A DNA stretch of 64,000 nt from Acetobacteraceae bacterium H6797. GTDB lineage: Bacteria > Pseudomonadota > Alphaproteobacteria > Acetobacterales > Acetobacteraceae. The position numbers and the translations under genes were made by a program. Under the pieces are notes generated by a model. It made no database searches. It saw only the letters and a list, made by a program, of their open reading frames with translations, and had not been told where the DNA came from. Within the stretch, counting starts at the first letter, position 1. Each line of letters begins with the position of its first letter. This document shows positions 38,651 to 48,001 of the stretch, in pieces. The DNA lies in assembly GCA_015223225.1 (NCBI GenBank), contig JADFCQ010000002.1, positions 310,001 to 374,000 of the forward strand, written 5' to 3'.

Positions 38651-38708
38651 AAGGGGGCGCTGCCCCCTTCACCCCCGCCAAAGGCCTGAGGCCTTTGGAA
38701 ACCCGTTA
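38650..38708 (+). repeat. Modular palindromes between recN and the M20 gene
   Basis: Module A, 38650-38670, pairs GAAGGGGGC with GCCCCCTTC around GCT; its first base is the last base of the recN TAG. Module B, 38678-38698, pairs CCAAAGGCC with GGCCTTTGG around TGA. A CACCCCCG linker joins them. Directly after B comes AAACCCGTTA, whose last three bases are the reversed stop codon of the M20 gene. It likely terminates both convergent genes. Confidence 0.8.
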
Positions 38709-39863
38709 GTCCGACGAGAGCGACGCCTTGGCCGTCTCCGCCAGATAGCCGGCGGCCACGGGCAGGATCTCGTCGTTGAAATTGTAGTTCGGGTTATGCA
38801 GTTCCCGCCCGCCTTCGGCCGAACCATTGCCGATCCAGACGAACGCGCCCGGCACCTCGTGCAGGAACCAGGAGAAATCCTCGCTGGTCATGGCCGGCAG
38901 CATGTCGCGCCGCACCTTGGTGACCTTGGCCGAAGCCGCCGCCGCCAAGTCCCGCTCGGCGGGGTGGTTGGCCGTCACGGCGACGCCCAGGCCCCAATCG
39001 AGTTCCGCCTCGATGTCGAAGCTCGTGCCGATACCCTGCACGATGCGCCGCAGCGTCGCCTCGATCGCATCGCCCGTCTCCATCTTCAGGAAGCGCGCGG
39101 TGCCCTTGATCACGACACGGGAGGCGATCTGGTTCTGTGCCTCGCCGCCATTGACCATGGTGAGGCTCACCACGCCGGTATCCAGCGGGTCCAGGCTGCG
39201 GGCCACCACCGATTGCGCGGCCACGATGAACTGGCCGGCGGCAACGATAGGGTCCTTCGTCAGATGCGGCAGGGCGGCATGGCCCGCATGGCCGGTGAAA
39301 GTCACCTCGAAGCGGGCGCCGGCGGCCATCACCGCGCTGTCATGCACCGCGATGGTCCCGGCCTCGAGCCCCGGCCAATTATGCCAGCCGAAGATGCGGT
39401 CCATCGGGAAGCGTTTGAAAAGCCCATCGGCGATCATTCGCTTGGCCCCGCCCCCGCCCTCCTCGGCGGGCTGGAACACGAGGCGCACCGTGCCGGACCA
39501 GCTATCGTCCCGCACAAGCAGGGCGGCCGCGCCCAGCAGGGCGGCGGTATGGCCATCATGCCCGCAGGCATGCATCACGCCCGGATTCGTGGAGGCATAG
39601 GGAAGGCTGAGATTGGTTTCCTGAATCGGCAGCGCGTCCATATCCGCGCGGAGGCCGACGGAGCGATTGCCGCCACCCTTGCGGATCGTGGCGACGACAC
39701 CATGGCCGCCCACCTTCTCGACGATGTCATCGACACCAAGCTCACGAAGGCGTGCGGCAACGAAGCCAGCAGTGCGCTCTTCATGCAAGGTGAGGTCGGG
39801 GTTGGCATGCAGATGCCGGCGCCACTGCGTGAGGGTAGCCGACAGGTCTTGATCCATATCCAT
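38706..39863 (-). CDS. M20-family amidohydrolase
   Basis: A 385-residue zinc peptidase/amidohydrolase of the hippurate hydrolase-IAL type. Metal ligands are in HACGHDGHTA, QPAEEGGGGAKRMI (catalytic glutamates) and the C-terminal GGRELHNPNYNFNDEIL. A dimerisation lid domain with FTGHAGHAALPHLTKDPI lies in the middle. Substrates of the family are N-acyl or N-aminoacyl amino acids. The start (ATG 39863 or 39857) has no clear ribosome-binding site and coincides with the start of the divergent tamA-like gene. Confidence 0.9.
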   Translation of the reverse strand: MDMDQDLSATLTQWRRHLHANPDLTLHEERTAGFVAARLRELGVDDIVEKVGGHGVVATIRKGGGNRSVGLRADMDALPIQETNLSLPYASTNPGVMHACGHDGHTAALLGAAALLVRDDSWSGTVRLVFQPAEEGGGGAKRMIADGLFKRFPMDRIFGWHNWPGLEAGTIAVHDSAVMAAGARFEVTFTGHAGHAALPHLTKDPIVAAGQFIVAAQSVVARSLDPLDTGVVSLTMVNGGEAQNQIASRVVIKGTARFLKMETGDAIEATLRRIVQGIGTSFDIEAELDWGLGVAVTANHPAERDLAAAASAKVTKVRRDMLPAMTSEDFSWFLHEVPGAFVWIGNGSAEGGRELHNPNYNFNDEILPVAAGYLAETAKASLSSD

Positions 39864-41823
39864 GTCTTGTAACTTAGAACGCCCGCGTCGCCGTCTCCAT
39901 CCCCTGCCAGCGAGGCTCTGCATCGCGGCAGCATTGATGGTGACGCCCGACTGGGCCAGTTGGGCGCAAACCGCCCCGGCCGTGCCCGTCGATGAGGCAG
40001 CGCCGAGCCCGAGCGAAACGAACCCGCCCGAAGAACCGACCGTCAATTACGAGCCGAGCATCGCCGATACCGGCGACGCGGCGCTGCAGGCCGCGCTGCA
40101 GAAAACGAGCACGCTCTTCCTGCTCCGCACCCGCGCGCGCACCACGGCGCTCGGCCTCATCGCCCGCGCCCAGCGCGATACCCAGGGCATGCTGGCCGCG
40201 CTCCGCTCCGAGGGCTATTACGACGGCACACTGACCATCACCATCGCGGGCGAGGCCCCCGAGGCGCCCGGCCTCGCCGACCGGCTCCAGGCCCGCCCGG
40301 CCGATGGGCCGCCCATTCCCGTGGTGATCACCGCGAATAAGGGCGAGCCCTATCGCGTCGAGAGCGTCACCCTCGTCCCGCGCGGCGAGGGGGCGGAGGC
40401 GGAGCTGGCCTCCGTCCAGGGCAGGGTGACGCTGCCCAAGCCCGGCGACCAGGCCCGCGCCCAGCCCATTCTCGATGCCGCCTCCGCCGCCGTGGAGGCG
40501 CTGAAGAATTCAGGCCATCCCTTCGCCGCCATGACCGGCCAGGATGCGGAGATCGACCCGGCGACCAAGCGCCTGACCGCCCGGCTCTTCATCACCCCCG
40601 GCCCCTTCGCGCGCTACGGCGTGCCGGTCGTGAGCGGGAATACGCAGGTGAAGCCGGCGCTGACGAGCGCCATCACGCGCGACCTCGCCGGCCAGCCCGC
40701 GGCACCCCAGCCCATGGACGAGAAGCGCCGCGCCCTGCTCGCGCTCGGCGTGTTCGACGCCGTGCGGGCGCGGGCGGCCGACCGGCTCGCCGCCGATGGC
40801 ACCCTGCCCGTCACCTATGAGGTGAGCGACCGGCCGCGCCGCGCGATCGGCGGCAGCATCGCCTATGAGACGCGCTACGGCCCCTCCTTCGGCGCCTATT
40901 GGGAGCATCGGAACCTGCTGGGCGGCGCCGAGAAGCTACGCATCTATGGCGAGGTCTCGCGCCTCGGCGAGGGGGGCTTCTCCTCGCCCTCCGAGACCAT
41001 GAACGGCAAGCTGGGCGTCACCTTCACCAAGCCCTGGTTCATGGGCGAGAACCAGAAGCTGATCATCGACCTTTATGGCGTGCGCGAACGGCTCGACCCC
41101 TATGACCGCGACGCGGTCATCGCCTCGGTGCAGGTCGAACGGCCGCTGACCGAGCATCTGACCGTCTCGCTCGGCCCCTTCGCCGAGATCAGCCGCATTA
41201 CCCGTAACGATGTTTCCAACACCTATCACCTGGTTGGGCTGAACGGGACGATCCGCTGGGACAATACCGACAGCCCGCTCGACCCCAGCCGGGGCTATCG
41301 CGCCTCCGCCCTGCTCTCGCCCACCTGGAATATCGACGACAGCACGCCCTTCCTGCGCGCCCGGCTCACCGGCAGCACCTATATCGACATGTCGAGCGAC
41401 AAGAGCTCCATCCTGGCGCTGCGCGGCTCGCTGGGCACGGTGCTGACGTCGGACAATTCCACCCTGCCCTATGACCGGCGCTTCTACGCCGGCGGCGGCG
41501 GTTCGGTGCGCGGCTATGGCTACCAGCGCATCGGGCCGCGGGATTCGAATGACGACCCGATCGGCGGCTTCTCCGTGATGGAGACCTCGGTGGAGTTGCG
41601 GCAGAAGATTTCCGGCCCCTGGGGCATGGCGGCCTTCGTCGATGGCGGCGCCGTCTCCGAAAGCGGGCTTCCCTCCCCCTCCGGCATGAGCTGGGGCGCG
41701 GGTCTGGGCGTCCGCTACTCGACCGGCATCGGCCCCATCCGCGCGGATGTGGCGGTGCCGCTCAACGAACAGCCGGGTGATTCCGGCTTCGGACTTTATA
41801 TCGGTATCGGGCAGGCTTTCTGA
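39862..41823 (+). CDS. tamA: TamA-like Omp85 outer membrane protein
   Basis: An Omp85-family translocation/assembly module, 653 residues. A signal peptide (RRRLHPLPARLCIAAALMV) is followed by POTRA domains (about 60-300; GYYDGTLTITIAGEAPE, RYGVPVVSGNTQVKPAL) and a C-terminal barrel with YETRYGPSFGAYWEHRNLLGG, GYRASALLSPTW and GGSVRGYGYQRIG, the barrel motif. TamB, encoded two bases downstream, supports TamA over BamA. The ATG at 39862 has no ribosome-binding site, so a leaderless transcript is possible. Confidence 0.9.
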   Translation: MSCNLERPRRRLHPLPARLCIAAALMVTPDWASWAQTAPAVPVDEAAPSPSETNPPEEPTVNYEPSIADTGDAALQAALQKTSTLFLLRTRARTTALGLIARAQRDTQGMLAALRSEGYYDGTLTITIAGEAPEAPGLADRLQARPADGPPIPVVITANKGEPYRVESVTLVPRGEGAEAELASVQGRVTLPKPGDQARAQPILDAASAAVEALKNSGHPFAAMTGQDAEIDPATKRLTARLFITPGPFARYGVPVVSGNTQVKPALTSAITRDLAGQPAAPQPMDEKRRALLALGVFDAVRARAADRLAADGTLPVTYEVSDRPRRAIGGSIAYETRYGPSFGAYWEHRNLLGGAEKLRIYGEVSRLGEGGFSSPSETMNGKLGVTFTKPWFMGENQKLIIDLYGVRERLDPYDRDAVIASVQVERPLTEHLTVSLGPFAEISRITRNDVSNTYHLVGLNGTIRWDNTDSPLDPSRGYRASALLSPTWNIDDSTPFLRARLTGSTYIDMSSDKSSILALRGSLGTVLTSDNSTLPYDRRFYAGGGGSVRGYGYQRIGPRDSNDDPIGGFSVMETSVELRQKISGPWGMAAFVDGGAVSESGLPSPSGMSWGAGLGVRYSTGIGPIRADVAVPLNEQPGDSGFGLYIGIGQAF

Positions 41824-41825
41824 TC

Positions 41826-44800
41826 ATGAGCGAGACGGAGACCCCACCTCGCCGCCCAAGGCGAGTTTGGCGCTGGATTCTTGGCATCCTGGCATTCCTT
41901 GTCATCGGCGTGCCGGTTCTGCTGGTGCTCGTGGTGATCGGCGCCTTCACCTGGGCCAATTCCTCCTCCGGCCAGGCCAAGCTGGCGGGCATGGCGGGCG
42001 AGTATGTGCCGGGCCTGAAGGTCGAGGGGCTGAGCGGGCCGCTGCCCGGCCGCATCGGCGTGGCGAAGCTCACCATGGCCGATCCGCAGAACCCCGATGC
42101 CGGGCCCTGGCTCGAATTGCAGGATGCGCGGATCGGGATCGATTGGTCCGCCCTGCTCCATCGCCAGTTCCGGATCGAGGTCGTCGAAGCCGCGCGCGTG
42201 GCGCTCCACCGCCTGCCACCGCCCTCGCCCGCCACGGAAGAGCCGCAGCCAGAGCAGAGCCAGGGCGGCTTCTCCCTGCCCAGCCTGCCCGTGACGGTGG
42301 CGCTGGAGCGGCTGGCCGCGGGGCGGATCGAGCTGGGGCAGCCCATTCTCGGCGCGCCCGCCGCCTTCAGCCTCGACGGCAATCTGCGCCTCGATACCCG
42401 AACCGCCGATGCCAGCGGCCTTCAGGCCACGATCCAGGCCGCCCGGCTCGATGGGCCGGGCCGGGCCGATGTCACCGTTGATCTCGCACCCTCCGCCGAC
42501 CGGCTGAAGGCGCATGTGGCGATGCAGGAGCCCGCCGGCGGCGTGATCGGCGGGCTCGCCGGCCTTCCCGGTGCCCCGGTCGATGTCACGCTCGATCTCG
42601 ACGGCCCGGCCGCCGGTGCCCGCTTCACCCTCGCCGGCCGCATCGGCGAGGATGCGGCGCCCGGCCCCGCCAGCATCAAGGGGTCAGGCACGGTGGGGAT
42701 GTCGCCCGAAGGCGCCGTCAGCCTCGTCATGGATGGCGATGCCGCGCCGGGCCCCTTCCTGCCCGCCGATCTGCGGGAGAAAATCGGCGGCGCCATCGGC
42801 ACGCCCGTCTTCGGCGTCACGGTGAACCGCACGGCGGAGGGCGCGATCGACCTGCCGCGCCTCGACCTCACCCTGCCGCTGGGCAAGATCGCCGCCCATG
42901 GCACGCTGAGCGCCGAGCAGCAGGCGGATATCGCGCTCACCGCCGCCATCGGCCCCTCCAGGCCGCTGGCAGCACTGCTGCCGCCCGGCATCGGCTGGGA
43001 GGCACTGGCGCTGGATGCCAAGGTCCAGGGCGCCGTCACTTCCCCGCGCCTCATCGCCCGGCTGGCACCCACCGGCCTCGCCTTGCCGCCCGAATACGCC
43101 GCCCAGGCCAAGGCGCTGCTGGGCGAGACGCCTATCGTCGAGGCGGATGTCTCCTTGCCCGGCCATATCGAGCGCTTCACCCTCAATGGCCAGCGCGTGA
43201 CCCTGGGCGTCACGGGCGAGGTCATGCCCGAGCTGAATGCCAATGTGACGCTGGATCTGCCCGACCTGGCCCCGCTGGCCGAGGTCATGCAGACGCCCAT
43301 GGCCGGCTCGCTCAAGGCCGCGGCGCATCTGACCGGTGCACTGGAAAGCCCCGTCGTCGATCTCAAGCTCGACAGCCCCGGACTGACCGCCATGGGCCGC
43401 GCCATCGGCCAGACGGGGCTGCAGGCGCATCTCTCGGGCCTGCCCGCCACGCCGCAGGCACAGGTGAACCTCACATCGACGGTGGAGAACCTGCCGCTCA
43501 GACTGCAAGCCGAAGGCGGTTGGGACGGCACCATCGCGAAACTCGCCTCTCTCGCCCTCCGCTTCGGGGAGGCGGAAGCCAATGGCCAGGGCGAATACCG
43601 GCCCGGCGCCTTGCTGCCCAATGGCCAGCTTCACCTGCTGGTGCCGGACCTCGCGGCCTTCGCGAAGCTGGCGGGCCAGCCCATGGCCGGGCGCATCGTG
43701 CTCGATGCGAGTTCGGATGCCGAGAAGGTCTCGCTCAAGCTCGACGCGCCGCGCGTGACGGTCGCGGGCCAGACGCTGACGGCCAAGGCCACAGCCGATG
43801 GCACGGCGGAGAATATCGCCTTCACCCTGGACGGCCAGAGCCGCCTGCCCGACGGCCGCGACGCGAAGCTCACCACCCGCGCCCGCCTGCTGAGCGAGGC
43901 GACCCGCCGCGTGCTGGAGATCGCGGCGCTGGATCTGACGGCCAATCCCTTCGGCCTGCGCCTGACCGCGCCGGGCCGCGTCACCATCGGGCAGGACGGC
44001 GCCATCGAGACGCCCGGCCTCGCCTTCGCGACCCGGCCCAATGGAAGCATCCGGCTATCGGGCCGCTACAGCGCCGAGGCCATCTCGGCCAAGGCCAGCC
44101 TCGCGGGGCTCGACCTCGCGGCGCTGCGCTCGGCGCTGCCGCTCGGCGAGGGCACGCCGGCCTTCGCCGGCCTGGTCGATGCGGAGGCCAATGTGAGCGG
44201 CACCGTCGCAGCGCCCGTGGCGCAGGTTCGGGTGAATGCGCGCAACCTGACCGTGGACCTGCCCCAGACCAAAGACCTGCCCGCCGGCACGCTCACGGTC
44301 GATGGGCGCTACACGACGGCGGCGGCCAATGCGACGGCGCAGTTCCGCATGGGCTCGGTGCTGCGCGCCGATGCGCGGGTGAACCTGCCGCGCGGCACCA
44401 GCGCCACTTCGCCGCTCGAGGCCAATCTCACCGCCCAGGCCGATATCGCCAACCTCTCCCGCCCCGCCCTGCAAGGCACGGCGGACCAGATGGCCGGCAC
44501 GCTCAGCCTCGATATCCGGGGCACCGGCACGGTGAGCGCACCGGTGCTGGGCGGCCAGGCGAGGCTCGCCAATGCGAGCTGGCGCAACCCGCTCTATGGC
44601 ATCCGCTATACGGGCATCGAGGGGGTCGCGAGCGCGAGCGGCAATACCGTCACCATCGACAGCTTCCGCCTCCGCACGCCGGGCAATGGAACCATCGAGG
44701 CGAGTGGGCGGATCGATGCCGGGGCAGAAGGCATGCCGGGCGATATCCGCATCACCGCGCGGGGCGCCCAGCCCATCGCGGGCGATCTCGGCCGTGTCAC

Positions 44801-45737
44801 GCTCGATGCCGATATGAACGTGGCGGGCCCGCTCTCGGGGGGTGCTACCATCGGCGGCACGGTGACGATCCGGCGCGCGGATCTGCGCCTGCCGGAGAAT
44901 ACCAGCACCTCCGTCCCGACGCTCGACCCGGTGCGCCGCAGGGGCCAGCCGCCCGCGCCGCCGCCCAAGGTGGCCGTGCCGGCGCCGCCCTATATCCTGA
45001 ACCTGCAGGTCAATGCGCCGCAGCAGGTCTATCTCCGCTGGCGCGGGCTGGATGCGGAGATGGGCGGCTCGCTGAAGGTGGCGGGCACGGCCCAGGCGCC
45101 CGACGTGACCGGCGCGCTGCGCATGCGGCGCGGCCAGCTCGACCTGCTCGACCGCCGCCTGACCTTCAGCCGTGGCGTGGTGAGCTTCTCGGGCCCGGTC
45201 ATTCCGGAATTGGACTTCCTCGTGACCAGCACGGTGCAGGGCACGGTGCTGAACATCGCCATCACCGGCCAGGCGACGGACCCGAAGCTCACCTTCTCCT
45301 CCTCGCCCGAATTGCCGCAGGACGAGGTATTGGCGCGCCTGCTCTTCCAGCGCTCCACCAGCAGGCTTTCGGCCATCGAGCTGGCGCAGCTCGCGGCCGG
45401 GCTGGCGGGCCTCGCCGGCGCCCTGCCCGATAGCGACGAAGGCGGCTTTCTCTCCCGCGTCGGGCGGCGGCTCGGGCTCGACCGGCTCGGCCTCGGCTCG
45501 GGCAATTCCTCGAGCGATACGACGAGCAGCGACAATAACCGGAACAACAACAACCTGCCCTCGGTCGAGGCCGGCACCTATATCGGCCGAGGCGTCTATG
45601 TGGGCGTCGAGCAGGGCACAGAAGGCGCGCCGCGCGCGAGCGTGCAGGTGGAGCTGACGCCGAGGCTGAAGCTGGAAAGCAGCACGGGCGGCGATTCCGG
45701 CGAGCGGGTCGGGCTCAATTACGAATACGAGTATTGA
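41826..45737 (+). CDS. tamB: TamB-like translocation/assembly protein
   Basis: A 1303-residue inner-membrane-anchored periplasmic bridge that works with TamA and is implicated in lipid transport and barrel assembly. One N-terminal membrane helix (RWILGILAFLVIGVPVLLVL) is followed by a long beta-taco region of about 1,000 residues. The conserved C-terminal DUF490 domain contains GRGVYVGVEQGT-like GRGVYVGVEQGTEGAPRASV and ends NYEYEY. It starts two bases after tamA. A low-complexity SSDTTSSDNNRNNNN stretch (near 45510-45550) lies in the C-terminal domain. Confidence 0.92.
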   Translation: MSETETPPRRPRRVWRWILGILAFLVIGVPVLLVLVVIGAFTWANSSSGQAKLAGMAGEYVPGLKVEGLSGPLPGRIGVAKLTMADPQNPDAGPWLELQDARIGIDWSALLHRQFRIEVVEAARVALHRLPPPSPATEEPQPEQSQGGFSLPSLPVTVALERLAAGRIELGQPILGAPAAFSLDGNLRLDTRTADASGLQATIQAARLDGPGRADVTVDLAPSADRLKAHVAMQEPAGGVIGGLAGLPGAPVDVTLDLDGPAAGARFTLAGRIGEDAAPGPASIKGSGTVGMSPEGAVSLVMDGDAAPGPFLPADLREKIGGAIGTPVFGVTVNRTAEGAIDLPRLDLTLPLGKIAAHGTLSAEQQADIALTAAIGPSRPLAALLPPGIGWEALALDAKVQGAVTSPRLIARLAPTGLALPPEYAAQAKALLGETPIVEADVSLPGHIERFTLNGQRVTLGVTGEVMPELNANVTLDLPDLAPLAEVMQTPMAGSLKAAAHLTGALESPVVDLKLDSPGLTAMGRAIGQTGLQAHLSGLPATPQAQVNLTSTVENLPLRLQAEGGWDGTIAKLASLALRFGEAEANGQGEYRPGALLPNGQLHLLVPDLAAFAKLAGQPMAGRIVLDASSDAEKVSLKLDAPRVTVAGQTLTAKATADGTAENIAFTLDGQSRLPDGRDAKLTTRARLLSEATRRVLEIAALDLTANPFGLRLTAPGRVTIGQDGAIETPGLAFATRPNGSIRLSGRYSAEAISAKASLAGLDLAALRSALPLGEGTPAFAGLVDAEANVSGTVAAPVAQVRVNARNLTVDLPQTKDLPAGTLTVDGRYTTAAANATAQFRMGSVLRADARVNLPRGTSATSPLEANLTAQADIANLSRPALQGTADQMAGTLSLDIRGTGTVSAPVLGGQARLANASWRNPLYGIRYTGIEGVASASGNTVTIDSFRLRTPGNGTIEASGRIDAGAEGMPGDIRITARGAQPIAGDLGRVTLDADMNVAGPLSGGATIGGTVTIRRADLRLPENTSTSVPTLDPVRRRGQPPAPPPKVAVPAPPYILNLQVNAPQQVYLRWRGLDAEMGGSLKVAGTAQAPDVTGALRMRRGQLDLLDRRLTFSRGVVSFSGPVIPELDFLVTSTVQGTVLNIAITGQATDPKLTFSSSPELPQDEVLARLLFQRSTSRLSAIELAQLAAGLAGLAGALPDSDEGGFLSRVGRRLGLDRLGLGSGNSSSDTTSSDNNRNNNNLPSVEAGTYIGRGVYVGVEQGTEGAPRASVQVELTPRLKLESSTGGDSGERVGLNYEYEY

Positions 45738-45748
45738 GCCCGATCGAG

Positions 45749-45781
45749 CCCGGCATTTCGGCAACCGCCGCGAGTGCCGGG
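45749..45781 (+). terminator. Candidate terminator after tamB
   Basis: CCCGGCA pairs with TGCCGGG (7 bp) around a 19-base loop that can fold again, then CATTCTTCCTTCC. The T-run is broken. Confidence 0.45.
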
Positions 45782-45923
45782 CATTCTTCCTTCCGTATTC
45801 CGCTGGAGCGGCCTCCCTTCGCCATGGCGCCTGGAGGCCGCTCCATCCATTTGTTTGACAGAGCATCTTCACCCGGCCGAGCGACTTCATCGAGCCGGGC
45901 TCCGCTTCAGGACGGCATGGCAG

Positions 45924-46769
45924 ATGACAGTGTGGCGTAGCGTATCGGGCCTGTGCATGGGCCTTGCCTTGACGGTTCTTTCCGCCTGTGCCGGCCCGCC
46001 CAAGCCCCCCGCCATCACGGCCGCGAGCGACACCCGCGGCCGCATCGTGCAGGTGGCCCTGACAGAATGGGAGCGCTGGGGCAGGCTCACGGTGGATGGC
46101 TGGCCCGAGGCCCTGCCGCATGAGGCGGCGCCCGAGAATTACGAGAATATCCTGACCTATTGGGAATCGGTCCCCGAGGGCGGCGCCATCGCCGCGCGGC
46201 ACCGGCAGGCGCATGACGCGCTCATCGCCAGCCTCGCCTATCAGTCGGAGGACGGGAGCGACGGGCAGGCCTATGGCACGCAGCCGGCGGCGCCCATCGC
46301 CCTGCCCTCCATCTCGCTCTGGGCCTATCCCGCCTGGTCGGCCGCCTTCGTGAGCTATGTGATGGGGCGGGCGGGCGTGCCGGACACGGCCTTCCCGCCC
46401 TCGGCCGCGCATGCCTTCTATATCGACAGCCTGCTCTACGCAGCTTCCTACGATCATGCGACGGCGCCCTTCCTGCCGCATGATCCACAGGACTATGCCC
46501 CGCGCCCCGGCGACCTCATTTGCGCCAACCGCGCCAATACCACGCGCCTGGCCGGCTGGCGCGACAGGATGGCCGAGACCGGGCAGTTCCGCCCGCTCCA
46601 TTGCGACGTCGTGGTCGCGAATGGCGGCGGCGTGGTGCAGGCCATCGGCGGCAATGTGCTCGATGCCGTGGTCCTGCGCCGCTTTCCGGCCGACCGTTCA
46701 GGGCGCGTTCTGCCCGCGCCGCTGGATAAGCCTTCCTTCTTCGTCGTCTTCCAGAACCGCCTAAACTAG
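45924..46769 (+). CDS. DUF2272 lipoprotein
   Basis: A 281-residue lipoprotein: the signal ends at LSAC with C22. The DUF2272 core is visible as SLWAYPAWSAAFVSYVMGRAG, PPSAAHAFYIDSLLYAA, DYAPRPGDLICANR and HCDVVVANGGGVVQAIGGNV. The layout resembles a CHAP/NlpC-type fold in which the usual cysteine position is occupied by serine or alanine (PAWSAAF), so catalytic activity is uncertain. It follows tamB by 186 bases and overlaps the convergent phnM-like gene by 9 bases. Confidence 0.82.
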   Translation: MTVWRSVSGLCMGLALTVLSACAGPPKPPAITAASDTRGRIVQVALTEWERWGRLTVDGWPEALPHEAAPENYENILTYWESVPEGGAIAARHRQAHDALIASLAYQSEDGSDGQAYGTQPAAPIALPSISLWAYPAWSAAFVSYVMGRAGVPDTAFPPSAAHAFYIDSLLYAASYDHATAPFLPHDPQDYAPRPGDLICANRANTTRLAGWRDRMAETGQFRPLHCDVVVANGGGVVQAIGGNVLDAVVLRRFPADRSGRVLPAPLDKPSFFVVFQNRLN

Positions 46770-47927
46770 CCGCGCGGCGCCTTCCGGCGCGACCCACGCA
46801 AGGCGCCCGGCGCAGAAGACCGCAACCGGCGCGCGCGCTGCCGGATCGACGATGACCACATCGCCCCGAAGCCCCGGCGCCAGGCGGCCGCGATCGGCGA
46901 GGCCGCATGCCTCGGCCGGATTGGCCGAGATCAGTGCCCAGGCGCGCGGCAGGTCGAGCACGCCGCGCTCAAGCAGGACGAAGGCGGCTTCCATCATCGT
47001 CGGCCAGACATAATCGCTAGCCAGCACGCTGACGATCCCGCGCTCGGCGAGCGGCGCGGCGCTGGCCCAGCCGATATGGCTGCCGCCGCGCACCACATTC
47101 GGCGCGCCCATCACCACCGCCTCGCCCGCCTCGCGCGCGGCCACGGCGACATCCTCGGCCATCGGAAATTCGCAGATGGCGGCGCCAAGATCGCGGAAGA
47201 AGAGCCGCTCCTCCACCGTGGCGTCGTCATGGCTCGCCATGGGAATGCCTGCGGCCCTGGCGGCGATGGCGAGCTTCTCGCGCGCGGCCGGCATCGCGTG
47301 GCGGCCCTCCATCACGGCCTCGGCCATGGCGCGGAATTCGGCGATCTTCACGCCCGCGCGGGCGGCGTATTTGCCGGCCTGCACATCGTCCTTCAGCTTC
47401 TTCACGATGCTCGGCGTGTGGTCGTTGAAGGCGAGCAGATGAACGCGCCCGGCCTCGATATCGGCGATGGCCTCGTCCAGCGCGGCGAGATTGTCCACCT
47501 CGAAGCGCAGATGCACCTTGAGGTCCGGTGCCGCACCGGCCGGGCGCGCATCGAGCGCGGCGAGCAGGGCGCGCCAGGCTTCGATGGAGCGCAGGCCCGG
47601 CTCCCAGGAGAGCGTCACGCCCATGAAGGCCGTGGTGACGCCCGCCGCCAGCATCTGGGCCGCGCTGTCGCGCAGGGCGAGGCGGGGGGCGATGTCGATG
47701 CCCGGGCGCGGCTGGAAGGGGCGCTCATGCGCATCGCCATGGATATCAACGATGCCCGGCAGCACCCAGTAGCCGCTCGCGTCGAAGCGCTTGGCGCCAG
47801 CACCAGGACCGGTGGCGATCACCCCGCCGGCGAGGCCCAGCGAGGCGCCGGAAAGGCCGCTATCGGTGAGCACCTGGCCTCCCTCGATCAGCCAATGGGA
47901 AGAGGCGGGCGGCGGCACGGCGGTCAT
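46761..47927 (-). CDS. Second PhnM-like amidohydrolase
   Basis: A 388-residue PhnM paralogue. PhnM removes pyrophosphate from ribose-1-phosphonate triphosphate in C-P lyase metabolism. Here the first metal motif is DIHGDAHE (61-68) rather than the DVHTDNLE of the operon copy; IPMASHDDATVEE and VVMGAPNVVRGGSHIG are kept. The ATG at 47927 follows CAGGAG and gives the usual length; a GTG at 48005 overlapping the phnF stop is the alternative. It lies downstream of phnF on the same strand. Its role may differ in substrate from the main PhnM; that is inference. Confidence 0.85.
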   Translation of the reverse strand: MTAVPPPASSHWLIEGGQVLTDSGLSGASLGLAGGVIATGPGAGAKRFDASGYWVLPGIVDIHGDAHERPFQPRPGIDIAPRLALRDSAAQMLAAGVTTAFMGVTLSWEPGLRSIEAWRALLAALDARPAGAAPDLKVHLRFEVDNLAALDEAIADIEAGRVHLLAFNDHTPSIVKKLKDDVQAGKYAARAGVKIAEFRAMAEAVMEGRHAMPAAREKLAIAARAAGIPMASHDDATVEERLFFRDLGAAICEFPMAEDVAVAAREAGEAVVMGAPNVVRGGSHIGWASAAPLAERGIVSVLASDYVWPTMMEAAFVLLERGVLDLPRAWALISANPAEACGLADRGRLAPGLRGDVVIVDPAARAPVAVFCAGRLAWVAPEGAARLV

Positions 47928-48001
47928 GGCGGCAGGCTCCTGGAAAGGGGCGACATGCGCCCCGACTTCGGCCGCCCCTTCAAGGGACGGTTCGATGACA
48001 T

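Noticed and set aside
44055..46601. An 848-codon minus-strand frame opposite tamB and the DUF2272 gene
   Set aside because: Antisense shadow of two supported genes, no domain seen.
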